Below, piece after piece: positions 54,439 to 62,725 of a stretch of DNA of 64,000 bases. Under the pieces are notes generated by a model. It was not told the DNA's origin. It did no database searches and worked only from the letters and a program-made list of their open reading frames with translations. Source of the stretch: Shewanella polaris. Its GTDB lineage: Bacteria > Pseudomonadota > Gammaproteobacteria > Enterobacterales > Shewanellaceae. Numbering within the stretch: position 1 is the first letter of the stretch; every line of letters starts with the position of its first letter. The translations under genes and the position numbers were made by a program. The stretch spans positions 806,001 through 870,000 of the forward strand of contig NZ_CP041036.1 of assembly GCF_006385555.1 (NCBI RefSeq), written 5' to 3'.

Positions 54439-54975
54439 CTATATGCGCTTAAAGTCTTTATCTATCATATTACTGAGTAGTAATTGTCCTGCTTGATTAA
54501 CTCTAAACTCGCCATATTTTGATTGTTCAAAGTCTGCTGCTCGACCTTCTTGAAAGAAAAAAGCATTACTGGCCAGTTTAATACTGCCGTCACGGACGCG
54601 ATATTGAATCAATCGCTGGGTTGGGGTTAAGGCATCACCATTGTAGAGGCCATCGAACTGGGCGACGCGATGTTTGTCGAGTGTCACAATAAACAAACCA
54701 TCATGGTTATTTTGCGTGCTTGAGTGCTGATTAACTGACTGGCTAACCACTCTCGCGATGTCATAATTTAGCGCCATGTAATCGCCTTGCATTAGGGAGC
54801 GTGGATCGACAGGGGCCAGTTCAAACAGTATGACTTCGCCATTGGCTAATAGTTGTTCTTGTGTAAATATCTTGTAGTTAATGAGTGCGAGTATTACTAA
54901 TGCCGCAATAATTGCCCATAGTGACCGCTTACTTAGCTGGCGAGAATTAAGCAAGGTGTTGTTATTCGATGTCAT
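54439..54975 (-). CDS. GDYxxLxY motif membrane protein
   Basis: 178 residues. One N-terminal membrane segment (LWAIIAALVILALINYKIFT), then the signature RSLMQGDYMALNYDIARVV near residue 62-80 (GDYxxLxY), and DGSIKLASNAFFFQEGRAADFEQSKYGEFRV, which is the usual C-terminal motif. Function unknown; genes with this motif almost always follow a DUF4401 gene. Its ATG overlaps the stop of the DUF4401 gene (TAATG). Confidence 0.88.
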   Translation of the reverse strand: MTSNNNTLLNSRQLSKRSLWAIIAALVILALINYKIFTQEQLLANGEVILFELAPVDPRSLMQGDYMALNYDIARVVSQSVNQHSSTQNNHDGLFIVTLDKHRVAQFDGLYNGDALTPTQRLIQYRVRDGSIKLASNAFFFQEGRAADFEQSKYGEFRVNQAGQLLLSNMIDKDFKRI

Positions 54976-56240
54976 TATGGTTGCTCCTTATTTTGTACTC
55001 TTGTTGCTGGAGCCGTTTCAATTACATCGTTAACGTCTTCTGTATCCGCTGTTGGAGCCATCAATCCAACTTCATCATTATTTTCAGCCCCATTTTTAGA
55101 ACCATTTTCAACACCACTAGCAACAGTATTTTCGACGCTATTTTTGGTGCAATCTTTGGCTTTAGTGTTCATGGCCAATCTGAGCAGTAATAGTACTGTG
55201 CCACTGGCCATTAACCACAATGATTTATCAAACAAGTCTATGTGGAGTGAGTAGTAATACAGGCTGATAAAGGCGAGTAGGGCACACACCGAAAGGATCA
55301 CTAATTTGCGTTCGTTATAGAAATAGCCCAGCAATAACATGAGTAGCGAGGCGCTTAATCCGCTCATGACTATTGAAAGTAAACTGATTAATATTGCAGC
55401 AAGGATCACCATTCGCTTACTGCGAGTATGCGAAGCCTTAGCTTGGTTGGTTTGGTTGTTGGGCGCTAGCTGGTTAAAGATTTGATTAATGAGCCACAGC
55501 GCTGATAACAAGCTGATGGCGATAGCGATATAGTCATTAATGCTGGCGTTAAATGTCATCAAAAAACTAGGCTGATCTATTATGTCATCTAATTCAAACA
55601 GCATGACATTAACCAGTAGCAAACCGATGGCAACTGCGTAACCTAACATTCTGATACGTTGATAATGTTGTGGCCATCGGTAAATTTGTGACCAGATAAC
55701 GACTGAACTTAGTACTAACAATGGCAATATAAGTAGCGATAAGTGGTTGATGGCTAAAATAGCTAATAGGCTGGGGACCATACCGAACGCAGCAACAAAT
55801 TGGTTTGCTTTGTGAGGGATGACTATCCAGTGAATGGCAAAGGTGGCGGCATAAATCACCGCGATTAGGGTCTCGTTGCTGTCTTCTAGGCTTTCGAAGG
55901 TGCCAAAAAGCAACATTATTTGTCCGCATAGACTAAATGCGAACACCATCTGCAGGATAAACTCTTGGCGATTTTCGCCAAGTCGATAATATGCCAAGCA
56001 GCCTAGGCTTAGCACAAGACCAAAACTGATAAATGATGATTCGGTAATATCGCTTACCGAAGATGCACTCAGCAATACAAACGCCAATAAAAACAGCGCT
56101 GCAATCCAGCCTCCAATAATTTGTGCGGCAATGATATACCAAGGACTGCTTAGCATGGCCTGTGGTGCAATATCCGTGGTTACCAGCCCTTTATTAAACA
56201 GCGATTGCCATAATGTGTTACTCGAACTGAGGTTACTCAT
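54975..56240 (-). CDS. DUF4401 multi-span membrane protein
   Basis: About 421 residues from ATG 56240, chosen because gagggaacc sits before it. Ten or more hydrophobic segments (for example ILSVCALLAFISLYYYSLHI, IALLSAL..., MVILAAILISLLSIVMSGLSASLLMLLLGYF). The last 60 residues are a charged tail rich in Asn, Glu and Asp. It overlaps the DUF2157 gene by 8 bases. Function unknown; it is the central gene of a conserved trio. Confidence 0.88.
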   Translation of the reverse strand: MSNLSSSNTLWQSLFNKGLVTTDIAPQAMLSSPWYIIAAQIIGGWIAALFLLAFVLLSASSVSDITESSFISFGLVLSLGCLAYYRLGENRQEFILQMVFAFSLCGQIMLLFGTFESLEDSNETLIAVIYAATFAIHWIVIPHKANQFVAAFGMVPSLLAILAINHLSLLILPLLVLSSVVIWSQIYRWPQHYQRIRMLGYAVAIGLLLVNVMLFELDDIIDQPSFLMTFNASINDYIAIAISLLSALWLINQIFNQLAPNNQTNQAKASHTRSKRMVILAAILISLLSIVMSGLSASLLMLLLGYFYNERKLVILSVCALLAFISLYYYSLHIDLFDKSLWLMASGTVLLLLRLAMNTKAKDCTKNSVENTVASGVENGSKNGAENNDEVGLMAPTADTEDVNDVIETAPATRVQNKEQP

Positions 56241-57384
56241 GAGCGGTTCCCTCTTTTTTAACATCACTATTGCTCGCGTTATTATCCGTAAGCATCGTCA
56301 TTTCATCAAATTGTTGGTGCCATTTTTTTAGCCAATATAAACAGCCACTGGTTAGGCCTACAACCACTATGCCCATGATAAAAAACGCTGCAATGGTATC
56401 GCTAGTTTCGAATAACTCACTTGATAGTAGCGATATTATAGCGGCACTCACGCTGGTTAATACCAATGTGAGTGGATATAAGGCGGGTGAACGATAACGG
56501 TACCAAACAAATAAGCTGACCATAGTGACTAGGTACACTAGCGCATAATAGGCAACATATTCGTTGGAGTCGTAATGGTAATTAAAGTCAAAAATGACCC
56601 AAATGATTAGCCAGGTGAATCCGCTTACGCTAGCAAGTAAACTACTAGCTTCTACCATGGGGCAATTAAAATGCAATTGTACGCGCCATTTACAGCGTTT
56701 AGCTAAGGAAAATGTTAGATGAATGACTAAGTTAACTAAGCCGAAAATAGCAATTTGTTGAATGTCTTCAAGTAGAAAACTAAATACAGAAGCAAAGGAT
56801 TGAAGATATAACCCTAGGCTGACGTTGAGTAATACCACCACCAATAACCACAACAGATCAAAACCTGCGATGTAAGCAAAGGGTAGAATTAACACCGCCC
56901 AAATGGCAAACAGTTGCCAAGGATCGGCGCCTGTTTGATAGGTTTGCCCCACCAACGCCAGTAATGCCCCGAGCATAATACTGGCTCCAAGTAACATTGC
57001 ATTGGCTAGGCTACAGCCATAAGTCTGTTGAATATGTTGGTTGTGTTGATCATGTAGAACATGTTGGCCGTCGGCCTGTAAAGATGATTTTTTACGGGCG
57101 CGGTTAGCGAGATAAAATCCGCCAATAAACAGGGCAAATAGGGTTTCGACTATGGCAAACTTATTGAGGTGCGACAACGCATCCCAGTTAAACGCCATGA
57201 AAAATATCACCCCAGCGCCAAGTAATAAAACCCCGAGATAGAGTAATATATTGGCGATTAATAGCTGCCATTTATTCGCTGTTGGGTGAGGGTAAGCCAC
57301 TATCATTGCGGCTTTAACATTAACAGGCTCTATTTTACCGTCTATAAACCACTGCCATATGGTTGAACGCTTTTGAGTCATCAT
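56233..57384 (-). CDS. DUF2157 multi-span membrane protein
   Basis: 383 residues. The N-terminal DUF2157 motif is a short soluble part (WQWFIDGKIEPVNVKAAM) and then a first membrane pair ending ANRARKK, with MLLGASIMLGALLALVGQTYQTGADPWQLFAIWAVLILP near 130, the classic core of the family. Nine to ten hydrophobic segments in all. A second ATG at 57381 is equally possible. First gene of a leftward DUF2157-DUF4401-GDYxxLxY operon with overlapping reading frames; role unknown. Confidence 0.9.
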   Translation of the reverse strand: MMTQKRSTIWQWFIDGKIEPVNVKAAMIVAYPHPTANKWQLLIANILLYLGVLLLGAGVIFFMAFNWDALSHLNKFAIVETLFALFIGGFYLANRARKKSSLQADGQHVLHDQHNQHIQQTYGCSLANAMLLGASIMLGALLALVGQTYQTGADPWQLFAIWAVLILPFAYIAGFDLLWLLVVVLLNVSLGLYLQSFASVFSFLLEDIQQIAIFGLVNLVIHLTFSLAKRCKWRVQLHFNCPMVEASSLLASVSGFTWLIIWVIFDFNYHYDSNEYVAYYALVYLVTMVSLFVWYRYRSPALYPLTLVLTSVSAAIISLLSSELFETSDTIAAFFIMGIVVVGLTSGCLYWLKKWHQQFDEMTMLTDNNASNSDVKKEGTAHE

Positions 57385-57692
57385 CCCTTGTCTGCTATCC
57401 CTTTTATTGAACTCTTGGCCGTCGATACGCTGTCGCTCGCTAAGCTAAATGTAAACTAACGCTGCCTATATGCAATTAAAAATCATATGTACTTAAAAAC
57501 CCATAGAAAAGATCATGCAGGATTTTAAACACAGGCACTTAGCTTAACACTGATGCTTAGTATTTATGATTGGTGCTTCTTTCCTGATAAACGGTATCTT
57601 TTAGGGGCTACTCACATTTATCACCACCGCTATTGAGCATCACGCTGGTATTGCCTACAATAGCGCATGTTTTACTCACTACAGACCAGACA

Positions 57693-57941
57693 ATGAACGA
57701 CACTACAGCTAAACCTGCTTTACCTGATCGCCTTAGCGTTAATCCACGTAGCCCACATCATGTGGAAGCCATTTTCGAACACGAAATTGGCATTTTGTTT
57801 AATGGTAAAGAGCGTAATGATGTCGAAGAATATTGCATCAGCGAAGGCTGGATAAAAGTCGCATCGCACAAAGCATTAGATCGTCGCGGTCAACCGCTTA
57901 CGATGACAGTAAAAGGTAAGATTGAAGCTTTCTATAAATAG
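57693..57941 (+). CDS. DUF3297 family protein
   Basis: About 82 residues from the ATG at 57693. PDRLSVNPRSPHHVEAIFEHEIGILFNGKERNDVEEYCISEGW and KALDRRGQPLTMTVKGKIEAFYK are the complete family signature. Longer reading frames from 57633 add an unrelated leader. Family function is unknown. Monocistronic, with a terminator after it. Confidence 0.92.
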   Translation: MNDTTAKPALPDRLSVNPRSPHHVEAIFEHEIGILFNGKERNDVEEYCISEGWIKVASHKALDRRGQPLTMTVKGKIEAFYK

Positions 57942-57974
57942 AACTGAGTAAACTGACTCTTTAGCGTCAAAAAC

Positions 57975-58005
57975 AAAGGCTAGCCGTTACGGCTGGCCTT
58001 TATTA
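57975..58005 (+). terminator. Intrinsic terminator after DUF3297 gene
   Basis: AAAGGCTAGCCG / CGGCTGGCCTTT stem (one G-T pair) and a T-rich tail. Confidence 0.8.
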
Positions 58006-58173
58006 TTTATACTTCTTTGGTTTATAACCACTTAGTAATTCTAACCGTAAACAAACCCTGCCAACTGTGCCTCTGCTTTAAACACCTGTAGCCGCTTAAC
58101 ATGATTTTCATTCATGTTGGATAGCGGTAGAATCCGCGCCTTGTTTTAGCATTCGTTTAGAATTTGTGTATTT

Positions 58174-58818
58174 ATGATAATTGATCTGGCTTTACTTCCC
58201 GTTTATTTAACCACAGTGGTTGCCTTACTATTAATTCCTGGGCCTGACATGCTGTTGATCGCCAGTTCTAGCTTGAGTTATGGCCGCAAAGTGGGTGTGT
58301 ATGCCAGTTTTGGTAATGCGACCTCGGGACTTATTTTAACCTTACTTGCTGCAATGGGCGTTTCCGCATTAGTGGCAATGAATCCAATGGCGCTAGAGTT
58401 GTTGCGAGTGTTAGGCGGGGCTTACTTGCTTAAAATGGGTTGGGATTGCATGCGCAGCAGTGCAAGCGATGCACCTGAAATTACTCAGCAGGGTAACCTC
58501 GCTAAATTACTTTATCGCCGAGCGGTAATGAGTAATCTACTTAATCCTAAAGCGCTGATATTCTTTGTGTTGTTTTTGCCTCAGTTTGTTTCAACTCAAT
58601 TGAGTGCCAGTTCTGGTGAACAAATGCTGGCATTAGGGTTGCTGCTTAATGTGATGGGATTAGCGTTTAATTTGTTATTAGTCGCGTTAGTGGGCAGTTT
58701 AGGCAAACCCTTACTCAAAAATGAAAAGTTTCGGACTTATCAGAACAAGTTTATGGGGGTAATATTTTTTGCTTTAGCGATTTGGTTACTGGCGTCGCAG
58801 GTGCAAAGTATTAGCTAA
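58174..58818 (+). CDS. LysE/RhtB family amino acid exporter
   Basis: 214 residues with six hydrophobic segments. The family signature IPGPDMLLIASSSLSYGRKVGVYASFGNATSG is at residues 21-53; RAVMSNLLNPKALIFFVLFLPQFV near 118 is the second conserved loop (NLLNPKA). Exporter of amino acids or homoserine/threonine-like compounds across the inner membrane; substrate not predictable. No adjacent regulator. Terminator follows. Confidence 0.93.
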   Translation: MIIDLALLPVYLTTVVALLLIPGPDMLLIASSSLSYGRKVGVYASFGNATSGLILTLLAAMGVSALVAMNPMALELLRVLGGAYLLKMGWDCMRSSASDAPEITQQGNLAKLLYRRAVMSNLLNPKALIFFVLFLPQFVSTQLSASSGEQMLALGLLLNVMGLAFNLLLVALVGSLGKPLLKNEKFRTYQNKFMGVIFFALAIWLLASQVQSIS

Positions 58819-58845
58819 GTAAGTCGTAATAAGATTTCAATTAAT

Positions 58846-58877
58846 AAAAAACCACGGTGATAGCCGTGGTTTTTTTA
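58846..58877. terminator. Bidirectional terminator after LysE-family gene
   Basis: ACCACGG-TGATAG-CCGTGGT stem between A and T runs; serves the convergent DsbA-like gene too. Confidence 0.88.
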
Positions 58878-58938
58878 TTGATACATTCAAATATTGTTAC
58901 GTAAACTACAAACTAAAAGCATTCAATATGTTGTGACA

Positions 58939-59559
58939 TTAATGCTTTGATTGCTTGATGGCATCCATTTCTTTTTCAACGGCTTCAACTACCGCTTGGG
59001 GATTGCTCAAGTATTGTGAGTGATCAACAAAGATGGCGTTGTCATCAACTGTTATCACGATAGCAGGGAATCCTGCCGTGCCAATAACTTGTTGAATTTC
59101 CTCAATGCCTTCGAGTACGTATTCGGCATCCATACTGAGTTCATCTTTAAATATTTTATTCGATGCTGACAGCTTAAATTTTTCTACTATGTCATTAAAG
59201 TCGTGTTTATTGGTAAGCGGGTTGCCTTCAATGAAATGGGCTCTTTGTAGCGCATTAAGCACTGGCAATTGCTTATCGGCATGCTTGGTTTGCAACCATG
59301 CCATTAAGTTTGCGACTTTTATTGAGCTTTTAGGACTGTTTGCGTAGCGAATATGGTCGCGACCAAACTTAAGCCCACTGATTTTTGCAGCGGCTTGCAT
59401 TTGTTCTTCGCCTGCACTGTCTTTGCCGATGTAATGCGCGCTATGTAGTAAGTGTACATTCATCTCTGGATAGGCTTGTTGCAGTGCATTCACCAAAGGT
59501 GTGGCAGCATAGCTCCAAGGGCAATGTGAGTCGTAGATAAAATAAAGCTCAATGGTCAT
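58939..59559 (-). CDS. DsbA family protein (FrnE/HCCA isomerase type)
   Basis: 206 residues, thioredoxin fold with a long helical insert. The active-site position reads DSHCPWSYAAT: only one cysteine, C-P-W-S instead of CxxC, as in 2-hydroxychromene-2-carboxylate isomerase and glutathione-linked relatives. There is a cis-Pro-like site at GTAGFPAIVI near 165. No signal peptide, so it is cytoplasmic. Likely a glutathione-dependent isomerase or reductase; substrate unknown. Converges on the LysE gene. Confidence 0.88.
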   Translation of the reverse strand: MTIELYFIYDSHCPWSYAATPLVNALQQAYPEMNVHLLHSAHYIGKDSAGEEQMQAAAKISGLKFGRDHIRYANSPKSSIKVANLMAWLQTKHADKQLPVLNALQRAHFIEGNPLTNKHDFNDIVEKFKLSASNKIFKDELSMDAEYVLEGIEEIQQVIGTAGFPAIVITVDDNAIFVDHSQYLSNPQAVVEAVEKEMDAIKQSKH

Positions 59560-59963
59560 TAAGTGGATTCTTGTTTGCGATCAGATGTGGTGATCCTAAA
59601 TAGTTTATTACTATTATTCAATCATTGAATTTATGCAGATTCATCCTGAAATGTATTATCGATTAACGTGACGTGCAGAATTGGACGCGTATCTGTTATC
59701 GACTGATGCAAGCGATTGATTACTTAGCGCAAACCAATCAAGCATAATGGAACTCTTATTGGCTCTGATTTAGTCATCTTAACTTGTTGGCAGTGAAAAG
59801 GGCTTCAATTTAATTATTCTTTAATAACGATCGTCATTAGTACCATTAAACGATATCGACTCATATCGGTGCGTTTAAGCATTAGCTAGATTGACGACGC
59901 AGAATGAAGCGTGTTGTGGGTTAGCGACTGTAACTGATTATTACCGGTTAATTAGAATTGTAA
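59560..59963. other. Intergenic region
   Basis: About 400 bp without a gene, repeat or clear hairpin; it holds the promoter of the DsbA-like gene. Confidence 0.5.
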
Positions 59964-61166
59964 TCAGGGGGTAAATAGTTCAAATCCAGCCAAATTTTGT
60001 TCGAATGCTTTCGCGATGGATTCAAATCCTGGTGTTTGTGCTAGCTTGCGATAGCATGCTTTGGCTTCTGGCCATTTTTGAGCTAACCAATAATTTTGCC
60101 CCATTAATAATAATGCCTGCCCTTGTTGCTGATTGCGCTTTTGTCGAGCATATTTAATTTCTTTAGCTGTGCCAAGTGTGAGTGGTTGTTGTCCTACCTT
60201 TTTCCATGAGTTTATTGCACTGTCATTTTGTTTTAATACGGCAAATAATTGCCCTTGAAGTAAATAATAGTCGTCGTATAAGGTTGTATTAAGTTTGGAA
60301 TTAATGACAAATGATTGCATAAAATCTAACGCCCGCTGATATTGGCCAGAAAGCCAAGCATACTGCGCACAAGTAAAATGTTGCGAGGTAAACACTTGGC
60401 CTTGCTGCTGCGATATACATTCAACGGCAAAGTTATATGCTTTTAGGTTACCTAATAGGTTAACGTTTACGTTTGTTTTTTTACCATCTATTACACTAGA
60501 AACATCCGTCGCGACAGCTGCCGCTATGGGATTATTTAATCCCATTTCACTTCTAGCTAAAATTTGCCAAGCGCTTAGATTATCTGGTGAGCTCTTTAGC
60601 CACTGCAGCGCACTATTTTTAGCCCCTTGCCAATCTTCTAAAGCTAATTGACTATAACTAATCAAAGGCCACCAATGTTGTTTTACTGGCGATATTAATA
60701 GTATGTCGATAACCGCTTGATATTGTGTCAATTGATAATAAGAATAACCCATTATATAACGAGTTTGCACAAGTAGAGCTTGATCGCTACTTGATGCCAG
60801 TAATGGTTTTAATAGATTAATAACCATCTGATATTGATTAGATTTTAAAAGCGAATCTGCTAAGTTTATGGCTAAATTAATATCATTAGGGTAAAGCTTG
60901 TATCCTTTCGTCCAGCAGTTTAATGCTTCAGTTAACTTTCCGGTGTCAGTTAAGAGTTTGCATCCATACTTAAATACGGTTGCATGAGGTTTTTCTTGTT
61001 CAAATAGTGGCTTAATTATGTTTGATGCGGCATCATAATTTTTGTTTTCAAGTAATTGATTCATTTTATAAAGTTGGTTCGACTCAAAATGACTGAGCTC
61101 GCGAGATTGAGCGTTAACACCAACCAATAAAAAGAATATCAATATAGAAGCGGTAAGATAATTCAT
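59964..61166 (-). CDS. TPR-repeat protein of the TonB2 operon
   Basis: 400 residues. Signal peptide ends about ANAQS (LTASILIFFLLVGVNAQS). Tandem TPR-like units follow: KMNQLLENKNYDAASNIIKPLF, LTEALNCWTKGYKLYPNDINLAINLADSLLKSNQYQMVINLLKPLL and RYIMGYSYYQLTQYQAVIDILL. TPR proteins of this kind close tonB2 operons in Vibrio and Shewanella, with a role in energy transduction or assembly of the complex in the periplasm. Five bases after tonB2. Last gene of the operon in this direction. Confidence 0.85.
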   Translation of the reverse strand: MNYLTASILIFFLLVGVNAQSRELSHFESNQLYKMNQLLENKNYDAASNIIKPLFEQEKPHATVFKYGCKLLTDTGKLTEALNCWTKGYKLYPNDINLAINLADSLLKSNQYQMVINLLKPLLASSSDQALLVQTRYIMGYSYYQLTQYQAVIDILLISPVKQHWWPLISYSQLALEDWQGAKNSALQWLKSSPDNLSAWQILARSEMGLNNPIAAAVATDVSSVIDGKKTNVNVNLLGNLKAYNFAVECISQQQGQVFTSQHFTCAQYAWLSGQYQRALDFMQSFVINSKLNTTLYDDYYLLQGQLFAVLKQNDSAINSWKKVGQQPLTLGTAKEIKYARQKRNQQQGQALLLMGQNYWLAQKWPEAKACYRKLAQTPGFESIAKAFEQNLAGFELFTP

Positions 61167-61171
61167 CTAAA

Positions 61172-61813
61172 TTAATTGACCTTAAAGTTAATGGGTACAT
61201 CAACAAACACCTTAACGGCCTCGCCAGACAATATTGCGGGTTTAAAGCGCCATTTTCGCGCGGCTTGGGTTGCTGAATCATCAAATACTTTTTCAGGATT
61301 AGATTCTAATATGTTTACTTGGCTTACCAATCCATTCGCCTCAACTATCAATCGTAATAGTACTTTGCCACCGTCTTTATATTTTCGTCCTGCAATAGGC
61401 ATTTGGGGTTGAATATATTTCAGTAATTCAGGCGGTTGGTCGACATCTTTAATCCCCATCGTCATTGGGCCTAGACTGGGTAGGGGAGTGCTATCTATTG
61501 ATGGTGCGACAAAAATAGGTTGATGTACCGGCGTATCTGCAACTCCCGCCATAATTGGTAAGTTCATGGTGAGTGGTGGAGCGACTTTTGCTGCAGTATG
61601 TCTTACTTCAACGCTTTCTATTTTCGATAATTTTTGTTTTTCGACTTCAGGCAACGCTATTGCCAGAGTGATAGGCTTGTTATTTATTAATCGTTGCGAA
61701 GGTTTGTGGTTTAAATAGTTGGGCAGATAAAAACAAAGCAAAATAGTCAATCCAATTGATAATAATAATCGGATACTCACAATCGTCATTTTATAATGCG
61801 GCTTTTGTTTCAT
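61172..61813 (-). CDS. tonB2: TonB2-type energy transducer
   Basis: 213 residues. One N-terminal membrane anchor (IVSIRLLLSIGLTILLCFYLP) follows a short cytoplasmic end; a periplasmic linker leads to the C-terminal TonB fold: PIAGRKYKDGGKVLLRLIVEANGLVSQVNILESNPEKVFDDSATQAARKWRFKPA and the final VFVDVPINFKV. The linker is short with few Pro-Lys repeats, as in TonB2. It couples the proton-motive force to outer-membrane receptors. Its ATG touches the ExbD stop. Confidence 0.93.
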   Translation of the reverse strand: MKQKPHYKMTIVSIRLLLSIGLTILLCFYLPNYLNHKPSQRLINNKPITLAIALPEVEKQKLSKIESVEVRHTAAKVAPPLTMNLPIMAGVADTPVHQPIFVAPSIDSTPLPSLGPMTMGIKDVDQPPELLKYIQPQMPIAGRKYKDGGKVLLRLIVEANGLVSQVNILESNPEKVFDDSATQAARKWRFKPAILSGEAVKVFVDVPINFKVN

Positions 61814-62214
61814 TAGTCACTCTCTGAGGCCACAGAGCTATAGCTGATGCCTGCTTTTTTTGCTATATCGAGTACTTTTATGGTCACCCCAGTTGGACAG
61901 TTGGTATCAGCAACAATCAATAATTTTATTTTGGGTGTTTGGGTGACGATTTGCTGTAATTTGCCGGGCAAATAATAGATATCAATTTCTTTAGATTCAA
62001 AGTAGACCCTTCCAGTGGTATCTAATGTCACTATGATAGGGCTACCATCAACACGTGTTGCGGTGCTGGCGTATGGACGGTGTATTTCAACTGCAGATTG
62101 TTGAACAAAATTGGTCGATACAATAAAGAAAATAAGTAGAATGAATACCACATCGAGCATGGGAGTCATGTTGATTTCTGGGTCTTTATCTTGCCTAAAA
62201 CGATCACTCAGCAT
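61813..62214 (-). CDS. exbD2: ExbD-type proton-channel subunit
   Basis: 133 residues. PEINMTPMLDVVFILLIFFIVST is the N-terminal membrane helix with the proton-carrying Asp (MLDVVFILLIFF), preceded by DKDPEINMTP. The periplasmic domain follows (IIVTLDTTGRVYFESKEI... KAGISYSS). It partners ExbB2 and overlaps its end by 11 bases. Confidence 0.95.
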   Translation of the reverse strand: MLSDRFRQDKDPEINMTPMLDVVFILLIFFIVSTNFVQQSAVEIHRPYASTATRVDGSPIIVTLDTTGRVYFESKEIDIYYLPGKLQQIVTQTPKIKLLIVADTNCPTGVTIKVLDIAKKAGISYSSVASESD

Positions 62215-62725
62215 GGTAGCCTCTTACAAGATCAATCCTTTGAATTTTATTCAATTTTCTTTGCCAGAAAAATGCTAATAACGCTCCACTTAACCCAATA
62301 AAAAGTCCTGTTTGAGTGGTGACCATTGCCATGGATATTCCCGCAGAAATCACCGCAGGGTCATGAAAACCGTAGTCTGCACCAGCAGTAAACATGGCTA
62401 TCATTCCGCTAACGGTACCGAGTAACCCTAAAAGCGGTGCGACCATGGATAAAAGTTTTACGCCTTGAAGATCAAAGTATTGTTGTTGATACGCTTTTCT
62501 TAATGCAATTGAATCCAGTCTATGATTAAGCCAGTCTGGACAAGTTTGCGTTGTCGTGCGGATATAAGATAAATCATATGACTTAAATATGATCTGGCTT
62601 GCCAACCATAACATCCATAAGCAACAGGCAAAAAGTGGCCACATTACTAATCCGCCCATGTCTATAAACGCGAGGATAGAATGTTCAAACTGACTAATGG
62701 AATAAATAATATTATTGATTGTCAT
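62204..62725 (-). CDS. exbB2: ExbB-type proton-channel subunit
   Basis: About 173 residues from ATG 62725; a TTG at 62743 would give six more residues but the ATG fits the family better. MotA/TolQ/ExbB proton channel: DMGGLVMWPLFACCLWMLWLA, then LLSMVAPLLGLLGTVSGMIAMF and MVTTQTGLFIGLSGALLAFF. It forms the pentameric channel with ExbD. It overlaps the TtpC-like gene by 14 bases. Confidence 0.93.
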   Translation of the reverse strand: MTINNIIYSISQFEHSILAFIDMGGLVMWPLFACCLWMLWLASQIIFKSYDLSYIRTTTQTCPDWLNHRLDSIALRKAYQQQYFDLQGVKLLSMVAPLLGLLGTVSGMIAMFTAGADYGFHDPAVISAGISMAMVTTQTGLFIGLSGALLAFFWQRKLNKIQRIDLVRGYHAE